Shown: positions 29,851 through 43,696 of the stretch, in pieces | How positions within the stretch are numbered: the first letter of the stretch is position 1 | Layout: each line of letters begins with the position of its first letter | Source of the DNA: Callipepla californica brunnescens | Lineage: Eukaryota; Chordata; Aves; Galliformes; Odontophoridae | Assembly (NCBI GenBank): GCA_023055505.1 | Contig: JALIRH010000023.1 | Coordinates: forward strand, 8,624,423-8,688,422 | DNA length: 64,000 nt | Direction of reading: 5' to 3' | Notes under the pieces: generated by a model | Database searches by the model: none | What the model was told of the DNA's origin: nothing | Seen by the model: only the letters and a program-made list of their open reading frames with translations | Position numbers and translations under genes: made by a program

Positions 29851-32800
29851 CTGAAAATGGTGGCTATATGTGTGTGTTTGTGGATAGATAATTACTTTGA
29901 GTAGTTTAGTTCAGTAATTAATTTCTACAAGCAAAGTTGCTAATACCATAATAAGAAATAAATATGTATAATTCTGAGTTTTTACGAACTGTAGACAAGT
30001 GAAAGAGAAAAGACCTGCTTAATTTTGATGTACAGTGTAAGGACATTTTTGAAAATATAGTCTGAAGTATGGTATGCTGGTTGTTTTAAAAATACATGCA
30101 GGATTACTAGAATGAGTAGTTCAATTTTGCAAATGACTCACAGAAAATTCCATAAAATCTGTTTTTTTAGGTTTCCTCCTAAAAATTTCTTCATGGATTT
30201 AAATACAGAAAAACAAAAACAAAAACAAAGTACAACACTTCTGTTGGAAGAGAAATTACATGTCTAAAAGAGTGGTCAGTTTTGTGTTTATAAACATAAC
30301 CATAACATATCTAATTTCATTTGTCTCTGCAGTAGAGTTATCTGTAGGTTTTTAAAAATATATTGGGCTTGTTTTCTTCCAGAGTTATCATAGCTTTAAG
30401 GGAATGTGATACCAGTGATCAGCTGCAGCAGTGGCTTGGAGCCTCGGAACACTAGGGAGGCAATGTAGATTTTTTTTCTGTTGGCTTGGGAAGTGAAAGC
30501 GAGCAGAAATTACACCAGGAGAGGAATGCTTTTTGTTTGTTTATTTCCCCTGAAGTAAACCGAGGGAAAGGGAGATCTGTCACATTGGTAATCATAAGCT
30601 ATTCTGTTTCAGAAATAGGTAGAGATACAGTCCTAAACCAAAAAATTTGCAGCGTGGATCTCGGGTGTGAGTTAAGCACTTGTCACTGGTGAGCGGACAT
30701 TAAAGCCAGTCAGTCTTCCCAGATTACTGCAGCAGCACGACCTCCTACGTAATTGGATGTAATGATAATGACAACCATACTTTAGTATGCCAAAAAGTGT
30801 ATATGTATACATATATATATATATCAGAAATTACTTGGTTAAGTAATTGTCTGGCTTCTGATAAAGCCTGCATTTTTTTAATTAAGTCCATGTTTTTCAC
30901 CAAGCTTTTCAATTGTAAAGTTAAAAAGTTGTTCTGGAAAGCGAAATGTCACTAGAAACAGGGTATGTCTACTTTGTACAGGTGAAAGGTGTTTCTGAGC
31001 TGTTGCTGACCCTGATCAAGTCTTGAAAATGTGAAAAGCCATTGTAACTCCTTATAACAAGCAGGATAAATTTAAGTGCAAGGAAAGCTGAGAAATAGTG
31101 GTAGCTCTCCATAACGGTAATGTCTAGAAAGGTGAGAGCTAAGTTTGAAAAAGTATTTGCCAGTTTGGTGTCGGGAAGCAGATAGTTGAAGGAGGAATGA
31201 AAGTACTTTTTCTTAAGGTTCCATCAGTTCATCCAAGGGACTGAGCATCACAATGTGCATCTCACTAGAGAGACCAGACGTATGTCTAATGGCCATGTAG
31301 GTACCCTGCTGGGGATTCAGACTGGTGAAGGACTTCAGGTAGTGCATAGAGCTTTGGGAATATCAGCCTTGGAAGTAGAGAAAGAAGGAACAAATAAACT
31401 GAGATCTGGAAAGAGGATGTCTTGTGTTTTGTTGACCACTAGTGTATGAATAGTCTTCAAACAGATTGTCTCTATGAATGGTCAGAGTCTGAACAGGTCT
31501 GAGGAGGCTGTGTCAATTTAGAAAGGGACATGAAAGTTAATTAAAAATATAGAAACTAGAAATCCTAATCAAAATATAATGCTCTGTGACTCGAGTAATG
31601 GTAGATTTGTTAGTGATGAAATGCACTCAGTTAATTTATATTTCAGTATTACAAACCTTACCTGGAGGGCTGAGTAAAACTTGAAAAATCTGAAGTTGCT
31701 ATTACTGTTGATCATGCAGGTGTTTACATATCTATATATCATTTTAGAAGAACAGAGGTACAGATTGCTTTGTCAGGGCTCTGAGGGTAATGTTCAGGAA
31801 CATTCAGATGTGGATACTGAACATCGGCAACTGAATATTCTGAAGGTCTTATCTATTTATTAACAAAAATAATTGATAGAATTCAGTCTGAAGACCTCAG
31901 TCTATTATGTTCTCTGCTAATTGGAAGCAGTAATCAGAACCTGTCATCAGACGTCAGTCCTTTTCTGCTTACTTCTGTCATGATTGCTCTGCTGATGTGT
32001 GTTTTGTCTAGATTTTTTTTTCCTTTTGTTATTTTCTGTACTTTTCTGTACTGTCTTTGTTTAAGTATAGGATGTCTTTCTCCCACATTTATCAAGCACA
32101 TCGAAATCACATGACAAAACCTGCTTATCTGTGGGAGAATGTATAAAATAGAATTTAGAGGTTTTTAAGGACAGTTGTCTTGATTATTGTCTCACAAACC
32201 AAGAGGATAATAGCTCATCCAACATCATTTGGATACAACCAGTTTTAAGAGCTGCTTTCATCTGTTCTGAAATCAATCATTGTTTCTAATGCAGGAAATG
32301 AAGAAAATGCTCTGTTCATTGGTCCTGTAGTGTTTTACTTTATGGGCTTCAGCCACTCAGTCAATAACATCTTTAGATCAGGGACAGCAATTTTGTGAAC
32401 TGTGCTTTTTCACACACCTGAAAAATAAACCATCTTCATGACATTAGAAAGTAATAGCTTGTAAAAACCAATTTTGCCCATTAAGAAAAGTGAATGAGTG
32501 AAGATAAATGAGGTGTAATGCATAGCTTTGAAGCATAAAAAAATTGTTGTAATGCTCATATTTAATTATAATTTATCTGCACTCATTTCTCTTTAGGTAC
32601 CTGACAAGCAAGTGTTTCACTTTTCTAACACTCACTGCAATATTTAGCTTTTTATTTCCTGCAATAATTTCATCACTTCACTTCAAAAGCACATCTATTC
32701 CTTCTGGACTTAAGACAGATGAGTTTGTTGACTTTCAAGCTGTTAAAATTAGCCATAGCAGTGGATTAATATTCATTTGGAGTTGTAACTCCATTACATC

Positions 32801-33189
32801 TATCTGTTTCTAAGCGTTCACTGTCTAATGTATCGTCTGACTTTTATGTAAATAAATATGCCTCGTGCCTGATGGCAATTTTAGAACTTTCTGAACTTCA
32901 TGGAGTACTTCTAATGCACGGCACAAATAGAAATCCAAAAGTATCTAGCTCGTATCTTCTCCCCACTCTCTGCACTGTTTTTTTTTTGTTTGTTTGTTTG
33001 TTTGTTTTAATTCCCTGCTGGCTGATTACATAAATAATAATTTGAAAACATTTCTCAGAAACTTTCTTCAACACAGACTGGTTTCAGGTATGCTCTCTAA
33101 CACTTTAAGATCATATTTTGAAGAGACCCCTAGAAATTCTATGAAAGCTTTACTTTGTTGAAAGATTGGGCTGTACTTTTCTTATATTC
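29851..33189. other. AT-rich non-coding stretch with a CpG-richer patch
   Basis: No gene was recognised. There is an (AT)n run at about 30809-30825 and a (GTTT)n run at about 32988-33008. The part from 30400 to 30790 is less AT-rich and has several CpG dinucleotides, unlike its surroundings, but shows no coding frame I can support. Confidence 0.4.
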
Positions 33190-34160
33190 GTAGAATGGTT
33201 TGGGTTGTAAGGGGCCTCAAGGATCATCTAGTTCCAATCCCACTGCTGCAGGTAGGGTTGTCAAACACTAGATCAAGTACTGATTCAGATTGCACAGGGC
33301 CCCATCTACTCTTACCTTGAGCACTTTCAGGGACAGGGCATCCACAACCTCTCTGGGTAGCCTTTGCAGCACCTCACCGCTGTCTCAGTGAAAAAATTCC
33401 CCCTGAAATCTAATCTGAATCTTCATCTTCCCTCCTTCATTTTAAAGGAAATATCACCTTGTCATACCACTTCCAAGTAAAAAGTTGATTTCCCTCATGT
33501 TTATAATCTCCCTTTAAACACTGGAAGGCCTCAATAAGGTCTCACTATGTCCTCCTCCAGATTGAAAAAGCCCAGCTCCTTCAGCCTACCTTCACAGGAG
33601 AGGTTCTCCAGCCCTCAGATCATCTTCATGGCTCTTCTCTGTACCCTTTTCAATAATTCTACCTCTTTCCTCTGCGGAGGGCCCCAAACCTGAATGCAAT
33701 GCTTCAGTTGAGGCCTCATGAGGGCAGAGTAGGGGGGCACAACCCCTTCCCTCACCCTACTGACTGCCCCTCTGTTGATGCAGCCCAGGATACCATTGGC
33801 CTTCTAGGTTGGAAGCATACACTGTTCACTCATGCTAACTTTTTCATCTGCTGTGATCCCTAAGCTCTTCTCGGCAGGGCTGCTAACGAGTTCTTCTCCC
33901 AGTCTGTATACCTATGTGGGATTTCCACTATCCAAGTGTAAGACATTGCACTTTGTTTGTTCAGCCTCACTAAATTCACAAGGACCCACCTCATAAGTTT
34001 ATCAAGGTCCCTCTATATGGCATTCCTTCCTCAACTTTGTGTCTACAGCAATTTTGCTGAGAGCGCACTCAATCCCATTGTCACTGATAATGGTGTTAAA
34101 GAGTCTCAGGACAGACCCCTGAGGGGCACCACTCAACACTGGCCTTGTCTTCCACTCTAT
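33190..34160 (-). mobile_element. CR1 fragment (RT core to 3' end)
   Basis: The complement of a CR1 starts with the 3' end (CGTAGAATGGTTTGGGTTGT, GATCATCTAGTTCC). It runs through the C-terminal region to RT-core traces at 34002-34187, where SGAPQGSVL followed by DNGIECALSKIAVDTKL corresponds to [10 protein letters not shown]...[17 protein letters not shown] of the intact copy. Stops and small deletions make it inactive. Confidence 0.85.
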
Positions 34161-36409
34161 GTTTTCCTTTCTCTGCTGCTGGCACATAGTCTTTCACAAG
34201 GCTTTTTTAAAAACAACACCACCAACAACTAAGTATATATATGTTTTTCTGTTGTTCCTGTATGTCTCTATTTCCATTTTTTCTGCCATTTACCTCTATT
34301 TCATAGCCACACATGAGTTAAAAAAAAAAATTGGAAAGGACTATTACTCAGACTTTTCCCTATAGATATTGTAATGGAGCAACTGATGTAATGTAACATT
34401 CATTTCAAACTTTTGAGATCTACTGGGAATATGAATGTTCAGAATATATAGGATCATATTCACTACAACAGATAACCTCAAAAGCAATGTGAAATTGTAC
34501 TGGACACTATTTTTCATCATTCTTTTCATAGTACGTAATGTTTTAATTTAAATGCTGATGTATTCAAAATCTTTTTTTAAAGCTGCATTTTCTTGCCCAT
34601 TCGTTTTGTCTTTTAATTAGAACAAATGTATCCCAACACCCCAGTATTTATTTTGTAGTTTGTTTACTTTTGCTAGGATCTGGAACTGATAATGCTTTGC
34701 TGTTGCTTACTCAGATATAATATGTTTACCTTTCTTATCTTTCTTCATTCTAATATGTTTACTTTTCTGCTTCTGTGGATTCTATATGACTTACAGGTAT
34801 CACCTGTTGGTCCACCCCTTAAAACAGAGGCAAATCTCATGCTGCTTCATATTTGACCTAATTCTGTGTTTTATTTTGATGAATTTATGGAAAACTCAGA
34901 GATCTTAAAATTTCAGTACCAGCTTTGCAGTAAGCTAACTGAAAATAGATTTTGTATTCATCATGGAAACAACCAGCACATCTGAAGGGGAGTGTTGTGC
35001 AGAGTGATTAATGTTTCAACTCATCTTGATAATTACAAAATGAATTCTCACTATAATGAAAAGTTATGAATAGGTCGGTAGGCTTTTTATGTAATATTAG
35101 ATTTCTTACGCATTCTAAAGCAGTACTGGGGAAATATCATGAGTTGTGTGCTAACAGTAGTATCATTTTGATATACCAAAAATCTGTATTTTTATACACA
35201 GTATTTTTGTTTGGAAAAAATTCCGATAGATCCAAATGGAGACAAAACAATGAGTGTGAGCACAGTGTGGCAGTGGGTGGTATATTTCAGCAGTGATGAC
35301 AGGGACAAAGGGTCACCTCCACTTAGTGCAGATTGTCTAGTGTGGCATGCAGGCTCTTGTTCATCTCTTGTGAAGATGCACAGCAAATGGTGGTGACCGT
35401 GTTGAAAGACTGCTTTGTAGCTGAGAATTAGCTCTATCAAACAGTGTTATTTTCCTTTGTATGTGTTGTAGTTTCCACGGAAATAAACAGAAGGCATTAC
35501 TTCAGGAGTGACCAACATATCAAAGGATTAGCAAGTGACAGAAACACAAAAAAAGTAAATGCCAGTAGTAAGAAAATCAAACAGCGGAATAAGCTATGGG
35601 AAAATAGAGACAGTAGGTACAGAAAAGGCAACTGAATGCACATGCATTTCTGAATTTGGGTGTTTCTGTATCCATAGATAGTCATTTCAGTTTTGATAAG
35701 TACCTTCTGAATTTCTAATCTCCATAAAAATTAATGGCATCAGTGTTCCTTCTTTATGTCTTCTGAAAGCATTTATTTGTCATATTCTCTAAGGAAAAAA
35801 TGGTGAAATTTAGGAAGGAAGAAAACATTCCTCTTCTGTCCATCAGGTCCAGAGGAACATGACGTGGAGCTATTTTAGCTGGGTATTCACTGTAAAGGAA
35901 GACTAGATAACAACTGTGCAGTTCTCTCTCAAAGTGCTATAGGAAGAAATTACATAGTTGCCAGCTTTTCTGAAGAAGTTCAGAAATTTCTGGCACCAAC
36001 ACAGGGGATAAATTGATCAATTTTCCCATCATTAGGTTCTTGAAACCGTATCTCTTGCTCTCAGGAGCTGCATCAGACTAAGAGGTTATACTGTCTTGAC
36101 CTGAGGTTTGGGATGGTTTGAAAGAGAAAATAGGAATAAAAAAAAAACAACAAAAACTCAGGTTTTTTTCATTTGGTAGCAGAGGACAGAGAGTCAGTGT
36201 AGAACTTCAGGACGTTCATCTGAGAAGGGACACACTGAGCCTCAGTTCCAAGGCTTGATTATTACTTTTCAGCACTGTCACACATTTTCCCTCATCTATT
36301 AGAGTAATTTTCTCACTTTCCTCTATTGCTTATAAGCACATCATTTCTAGTAATTAGTGCGTCTATACTTCTGCCTATTTTACCACATCTATCCCTAAGC
36401 TTCTTTCAG
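34161..36409. other. AT-rich non-coding stretch
   Basis: No gene or recognisable repeat is seen. A short A-run lies at 34320-34330. Open frames are below 83 codons without a motif. Confidence 0.4.
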
Positions 36410-37440
36410 TTCACAGAATTGTAGGGATTGGATGGGACCTCCAAAGATCATCAAGTCCAACCTCCCTGCCAAAGCAGCTCCCTAGCCCAGGTTGCACAGG
36501 TAGGTGTCCAGCTGAGTCTTGAATGTCTGCAGAGAAGGAGACTCCACCACCTCTCTGTGCAGCCTGTGCCAGTGTTCCATCACTGCACTGTGAAGAAGTT
36601 TCTTTGCATATTGATGCGGAACTTCCTCTGCTCAAGTTTATGACCATTTCCCCTTGTCCCATCCCGACAGACTGCTGAAATGAGTTTGCTTATTTCCCTT
36701 TGACTCCTGCACTGAAAATATGTGTAAACATTAATATCACCTCTGTGTCATTTCTCAAGGCTGAACAGACCCAGGTCTCTCAGCTATTCCTCATAAAAGG
36801 GAGGTGTTCCACGTCCTTTATCATATCTGTGTCAGTCTGCTGGACTCTTTCCAGAATATCCCTGACTTTTTTTAACTGAGGAGCCTAGACAGGACACAGT
36901 ACTGCAGGTGAAGCCTGACCAGCAGAGTAGAGGGGAAGGATCATCTCCATTGTCCTGTTGGCCACACTCTTTTTTAAGAGCACGGGGGACAGTGCTGGCT
37001 CATGGCAAGCTTGTCATCCCCCTTCTCTGAAGAGCTCCTCTGTAGCTGGTCATGTTCCAACCTGTGCCTACAGCCATTCCTTTCCAGGTGCAAGACTGCT
37101 TTTGTTATACCTCATCTGGTTTCTTGATGCCCAGTTCTGCAGCCTGTCCTGTTCTCGCTGAATGGCAGCACAGCCTTCAGGTGTGTCAGCCACTGCTCCC
37201 AGCTTTATATCATTGGTGTACATGCTGAGAGTGAATACTATTTCCTCATCAAGGTCATTGATGAAGATATTGAACATGGCTGGACCCAGAACCAACCCCT
37301 GAGGAGCACTGCTAGTCAGAGGTCTCCAACCTGACTCTGTACTGCCAACCAGTTCTCTTCCTGCCAGCAGAGCCAAAGGTCTTATTGCATCCTTTTCAGA
37401 GGTGTCCTGATAGCACTGATTGAAGTGACTCAAAGTCAAG
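36410..37440 (-). mobile_element. CR1 fragment with an RT-core frame still open
   Basis: The complement of a CR1 runs from the 3' end (TCACAGAATTGTAGGGATTG, AAGATCATCAAGTCCAACCT) to the RT core. The 123-codon open frame at 37068-37439 is part of it and reads APQGLVLGPAMFNIFINDLD, then YTNDIKLG in place of the catalytic FVDD block. The active-site pair DD is therefore changed to ND. The same subfamily wording (AAAGCAGCTCCC, CCCAGGTTGCACAGGT) recurs at 61905-62172. Confidence 0.85.
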
Positions 37441-39771
37441 ATAAAATTGGCCCCACTGGCCTCAGAGGTATTCCTGAGATAAATTCATGCCGCATGTGTG
37501 GGCTGTACGCCCATGTGTGAGATAATGAAATAACAAGTGCATCGGTTGTGGTGGATTCGTCTCCAGGGTATTGCCATCAGCATCCATTTTATTTGCCAGG
37601 AGATCCTAGCCTAGAAGATTCCCGTACATTTTTTTTCAGGCCATTCAATGTTTATCAGTCTGAAGCTGGAGCAGTAGTTTGGCAGTTTTCTTAAGTGACC
37701 TAGTGTGGACTAAAAGAGAGATGGGAAAATAAAAAATTTAATTGATGTGTTGGTGCCATCAAGCACAGTTCAGATAGTAAAGGAAAAGCATCCTTCAAAG
37801 CTATGTTCTCAGTTTCCCTTGAAGTCTACATATTGGCTATGTGGGATTACATGTGTATCATGAGGGTGGTAATTCCAAACTCTACTTGTCTCTGAGAAGT
37901 GAAGCACAATAAATTGCTCCTTTCAGCAGCCCTCCCTAGCTGGATTAGGACGATTCGAGCATTGCATTGCTGAATCAGGCTCAGAAAGTATTAATTTCGG
38001 TAGTTTACAGCTGTTACAGTCTGCCAGGAATGCTGTAGCACTGAAAAGTTCCCTTCTTTTGGCTACAAAACAACTACTTTGCTTTTATGTAGTTCAGTAT
38101 GTATAGTAATTGCATTTCTGTAAGTTGACTGTAAGAACTGCAGAGAAGTTGAATGGATGACTGAATTTCAAACTTAGCCTAATTTTACTGAGTTATCTGG
38201 ATTAACACATAGAAGAATTGTTGTATTTCAGTCTTTTTTTCCCTTTTTTTTTTAATTTTTTATTTAATTTTAACATTCTCAATGAGCTAAAGTACATTTC
38301 ATATACTTCTAATAGCTGCTGTAAAATCAGTGGTCCTACAGTGTTCACAGGTCAACTCTACTACTTGCAGGACAGGATGTCTGTTCATGTGTCTCAGTAA
38401 AGCACATCATGCACGTCAAGTTTGGATGACAGGTAGACCCCACAAATGGAGAAAACTGAACATCAAGATTTTCCCGATGCCTAGCATCCAGTTTGAAGAC
38501 ACAATATTTTTCATTTTATACATTGTAGTTTCCTTTATTTTCCCTTTCATTTATTTATTTATTTTTCCTCAGAGCCCCTTTTTCTCACTGATTAGCTGTT
38601 TGCTTCATGATCTCTAGCACTTCATTTCTAATGTTTTTCTTCTGTGTTGCTTTTTCCTTATCTTTTTTTTTTTTTTTTTTTTTTTTTTTCACTTTGGTCA
38701 AGTTGCTGCATCCTTATCTTCAGCAAACCATTTTCTTTTTAATCTCTTCTGATCATGCTCTTCTGTTTATTGGACTGTCATTCTTTGTGCTTTTTCCCTT
38801 CTGCTTGTTTATGTGTGTATGTATGTGCGAGTGACAAGCTTATGATATTTTTTTTGATTCATACATGAGAAGCTATCCTTTGTGTTCAACAGGTTTTTTT
38901 AAGTTTCTGTGATATTTTTTTTCTGTTATTTCTCTTATTCTTTCCCTCTTTTTTTTTTTTTTTCCTTGCTTCTTCCTAGAACTTTTTTTCCTTCTGCATA
39001 ATCTCATTATATTTTTTGGTTTCCTTTTCTGTATGTTTTTGTTCTGATTTTTTTTCCATCAACTTTTCTTACATTTTCTTTTGATCCTCTTTTGTCTGTA
39101 ATGTTTTCTTAAAAATCTGCACATATATAAATAAAGTTTTTCTTCGAACTCATCATCCTGTGTAAAAAGCAGGAAAGTGTGGAAATATCTTCTTGGGCCC
39201 AATTCTGCACTCTTTTTTCTGGTCTTCTACTTTGTGTTGGAATATATTTTCATGAACAAATATGCCACAGCAAAAGGACAACGCACATTGCTGACAACTC
39301 ACCTGACACAAAGGGTTCTTTCTGCTGATTTGATGGTAAGCAAGAAGTTCTGCAATACATTCTTGGTTCAAGGATCCTGTGCACTGGGGGATGTCATAAA
39401 GTGGCCATTGGATAAATGAAAACTATGTTTGTTATGTCTCAGCCTTGATCTAGAAGATATATCCCATCACTGACTAACAGCATTGTGTCATAAAGTAGAT
39501 AGCACTGCCATATTTACCCTTTTCTGACAAAATTGCCAGTGATAAACAGCAGTACCAATGGGCTTTGTGATGGAGTGCTAGGCTGTGTGGGACAGATAGT
39601 GCTTATGGGTTTCTATACAAAACATTTTTTCTTCAGTGCCTTGTATCTTCATGAATTCTAAGTGTAACTTTGTTTCTTTGAATCAAAAATGAATGGATTT
39701 TTATTGTGGCTTTGAAAGATAAGCTATCTATAATACTTTTAAGTGTCTATTTGGGTATAAGGAAAACCTAC
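37441..39771. other. Non-coding stretch with a strongly T-rich block
   Basis: No gene was recognised. From about 38220 to 39120 the plus strand is extremely pyrimidine-rich. It includes a T27 run at 38663-38689 and further T-runs near 38240 and 38949. Open frames in this block (such as 38607-38834) are phenylalanine-rich by composition and are not genes. Confidence 0.45.
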
Positions 39772-39965
39772 AGAAAGGGTTGTTAGGCACTGGAATAGGC
39801 TCCCCGAGGATCACCATCCCTGAATGTGTTTAAAATCCATTTGGATGTGGTGCTCAGGGACATGATTTAGTGGTGGATCAGTAGAATTAGAATAGTGTGG
39901 TTATGTTGCAGTTGGACTTGATCTTGAAGGTCTTTTCCAACCTGAGCAATTCTGTGATTCTCTGA
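39772..39965 (+). mobile_element. CR1 3'-end fragment
   Basis: The typical CR1 3' end is present: GTTAGGCACTGGAATAGGCT, CATGATTTAGTGGTGGA, TGGACTTGATCTTGAAGGTC, ending in CAATTCTGTGATTCTCTGAT. It is 5'-truncated. Confidence 0.8.
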
Positions 39966-41585
39966 TTTTGTTGTACATTTTTCTGATGAGCATCAGTTTA
40001 TATCTTTCTACTTGTGGAATTACGTCCCCTTCAATTTTTCCAGAATGCTTTGGGAGCTAAGACATTTCAAAACTTAAATACCAGCATGCCTTCTCTCTCT
40101 CTTGTAACTCCTTCAGAGTTGTCCCAACACTTGTTCTTCTCTTGAATTTTAGAATTGAAATTGTGCTTTATTTTCAAGGGTGTCTGGGAATGAACTGACT
40201 CTTAAATGTAGAGGTCTTTCCTTTGTCTTCACTTAAGTCCAGTATAACCATAAAGAATTAGCTATCAAGCATTTTAAAACTGGAGATGAAAAACAGTCAT
40301 GTAGAGGCAGCAACACTGTATAAATTTATAGTTATCTAATCTTAGTGAAAAAAATATGTTACCTCAGCCTAAAGCATCTGTTGTTTCGCTCTTCCTTTTT
40401 TTTCTTGCACTTCTCATTTTGACTGCACATTTTCCTGGATATGTAAATGCTTGGCAAAGAATAATATTTACAGCTTTCTGTAGCTTCACAACTGTGACAT
40501 ACTTTTTAATTAAACAGTAACAACTGCAGCCAGTGGCATTTCCTGAGATTAATGAGTGGCTGGAAAACTTCATGGCCTAAAGCAAATTAGCCCATCATTA
40601 ATTCATCATAAAAAACTTGCTCCAGGCTTTGCTTATAATCTGTTTGGACTCAGAATAAAATGAAAAGAATTAGTTTTCTTTCTGTAGTGCTGTCTCTTTT
40701 ACCCAAACTGCCGAGAGCTTCATTTAACTCTAACATTCAGTACTGATGTAAAGCACTATGATCTCCATGCATTGTCCGCATATTTCAAATTACAGAAAAC
40801 TTATTAATCCTTTTTCCATTGTAGAAGGAGCATTCTCAACGAAGCAAACTATTTATTTGTGGAATACGGAACAATTCAGGGGAATTCTCTATGTTTTTCT
40901 GTATCTCTACATTTTTGCCAACAGTTTTTCCAAAATTTGCTATGTATTTGTCACTTTCAGAAACATTCCAAAAACCTTTGACTTTGTTAAAGTATTTTAA
41001 TGGCTTATTTATATTCTCTTGTCCGCAACTTGTATGTTATTTTAGGGAGAAAGTTAAATATAAATTTGCATCAGAAATACAAATTCACATAATCGATCCA
41101 GAACAATTTTTTTTCTGATTTGTGATTTTGCCTCAACCATGTGCTGCGTCGTAGGAAAAACAGCAGTCAACTGTCTCAGAGGTGTATGTGCAATCTGACC
41201 AGAGCTGTTTTGGCATGAGGAATCTGAGACATTTTTCAAATCTTTTAAATCCCATCCCACCAGGAATGCAGGCCAAGGTCTTTAAACATCTCAGTTTCCA
41301 TCGTTGCTGGAGAAATGTTACCGTACATGATTTTCAGCATGAATTCAGTGATGGGAAGGTATGAAATGGGTAGATTCAGAAACAGAATTATTTAGTTGTC
41401 CTTCAAAAAGTGGTAATAAAGTCATCAATACTTTGTCAGTGTTTTACAAGCTTCAGTGAATCAGCTTTTGAAATGAAAAGAAGTTTGTTGTCTCTGTTCC
41501 ATTTCAGCCCATAATTTGTGTGTTAATACTCCAAACAAGATGGCCATCCTGTGTTTGTTTCTTGTGGTGATTGTGACAAGTGCCT

Positions 41586-41609
41586 ATTGGGAACCTGGTT
41601 GTTCCCAAT
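41586..41609. repeat. Perfect 9-bp inverted repeat (hairpin)
   Basis: ATTGGGAAC and GTTCCCAAT are exact reverse complements around the loop CTGGTT. The stem is short and has only patchy pairing beyond it, so a microRNA precursor is not supported. Confidence 0.6.
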
Positions 41610-43646
41610 CATAAGCAATTGCTGGGGAATAAAACTCTTGTTTACTTCAAGTCTATCTTAATTTTAGAGAATACATATTTATGATAGCACTCATCATGCA
41701 AGTTATGCTTCTTACAAAATAAGTGTTCAGCATTGTAGTTAAAAGCTACCAAGGTAACTCTCGCTCTTCTTTCTGCCTTCTGCTTTTGCTGGGATGGGAT
41801 CACTCAAAAGGCATTGACACATATTCAGTTTTCATGCAGTGAGCACATCCCCAAAGGTCTCAAAAAACAAAATGATCCAGCTCAGATGACAGCTGGGCCT
41901 TTGGCAAACAAAAACTATCCAAGGTGGTTTGACCAGGCCTGGTATTTTGTGAACTGATTCTGAAGGCAGTTACACAAATCTGCAATCAATTGAATCTTAG
42001 TTTTCAGAAGATATATTTGTAAGTTTGTCAACAAGTGTTTGATACCAAGCAAATTCTCTACAAGAATATTAACCTTTTTTCTTTGTGATGGTTCTGAACA
42101 GATTCTGTTCTTCTATTTATGACTTTTATGGGAAAGTAATTAACACAAATTCATATAACAATATTAAATAGTGTAAAAATGTTAGAACAAAAAAAAAAAA
42201 GAAACAAGCAAATCAAGAAGTTCATGGAAAAACAGCATGTGAGTGCAGAACAAAAGTGTACTGAGATAAGTCAGACATTGAAGTGAGTTAGGAAAGATAT
42301 GATCAAGTTTTCTTGGTTGTAACTTGCTCCATGACTTTTTATTTTCTAGGTTCAGAAGATTAGAATATCCCCAGGAGGTTGGAAATGAAGGCAGAGGGTG
42401 AATCGATGTTGCTGGAGTAGAAACTTGTGTTGTTTCAGGGAGCCCTGAGGCCAAGCAGTGGAGTGGAGTCTGGGGAAAACAAAACCTCAGCACAGCATTG
42501 ATCTGCAGGAGTACTCTCGTCATGCCAGCAGTCATTGGCAGCAGGTTCGTAATGCTTTCTATGTGGTAATGTCTACAGTTAAGGGCAGCAGGTTTAATTT
42601 CTTTGCAATGGATATAGCCTTTTTATCCAGCCTATAGATAAATAATTAATGGACTCTGATTCTGAAAATGTTCATCATCTGCTTAATTTTGGGACCTGTA
42701 ATTAGCCCTAATGGAGCCAAAAGGTTGCTAACAGTGCAATATTCTCAAGTCTCCAAAGAAGTGTGGACACTGAATTCATTGATTTCTCAGCTACAGTGGC
42801 AGAACAAAAACTGCAAAGGGGTTCTGTCCTGAGAATAATCAAATAGAGTAGGACTCTACATTTTTACAATTAAATGACTGAGTCATATATGAAAACATGA
42901 GTGAGATAGGAAATGTGTCAGTTGTGCACTGCTTTTTTTATAATAGATGAACTAAAAGGCATCCAATTTTGCTATCAGAAGGCAGACTCAAACAAATTAG
43001 ATGTAGTTCATCAGCAGTTCTCGTTGCTGAATTACGTAAATGTAGTGGTCTATTTGCATTCAAAGTGGAAAGTGATGAACTCATACAAAAAAAAGGCCAT
43101 GGAGGGTTATTGCATTCATGGGAAACACTTCTGTCTCAGGAAGAGTCTGAAATAGAAGTTGCTGTGAACTGTTTTAACGAAAAACACCTTGTTGCATTAG
43201 CTCTATCTTTGTACTTCCCTTGTCTATTTGTTTGAAAGTAGGGTGTTCAATTAGACTGACCTCTGCCGTGCTTCAGTATGTCATTGTTAAGGCTTCTGTT
43301 TTCCCAGATATGTCTTTGTTGACTGTTGCTGCTGTGTGATTACTTGCAGCAGTCTGTTGTTTCTATGATCACACTGTTACTTTCATGCATTTGCTGAAGA
43401 ATTGGAATTTCATATGTGAGAGAGACTGCATTTAGTTTACTCACAAATACCAAAGTCCAACATGCCATAAATACAAGTAGATATAGCTGATGGTATAAAA
43501 ATAATTTTTTTTTCAATATATATATTTTTGTGAACAGAAACTATTTTGTAAGTGTTTGAATATACAAATGGATAGAAAGTGGTTCAATTAAGTCATCCAC
43601 AAACACAAAAAAAATCAGTCAAAATTTCTGTACCACAAAAGCTTTC

Positions 43647-43696
43647 ACAGTGGAATTGCTCTGTTTGATTAACAGTGGAATTGCTCTGTTTGATTA
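43647..43696. repeat. Exact tandem duplication of 25 bp
   Basis: The 25-bp unit beginning ACAGTGGAATTGCTCTG and ending GATTA occurs twice without a mismatch. It is probably a recent replication-slippage duplication. Confidence 0.9.

Noticed and set aside
38607..38834. Phe-rich frame resembling a membrane protein
   Set aside because: It is produced by the T27 run and T-rich composition.
41586..41609. Hairpin considered as a microRNA precursor
   Set aside because: The stem is only 9 bp with a 6-base loop and no extended pairing, too short for a microRNA precursor.
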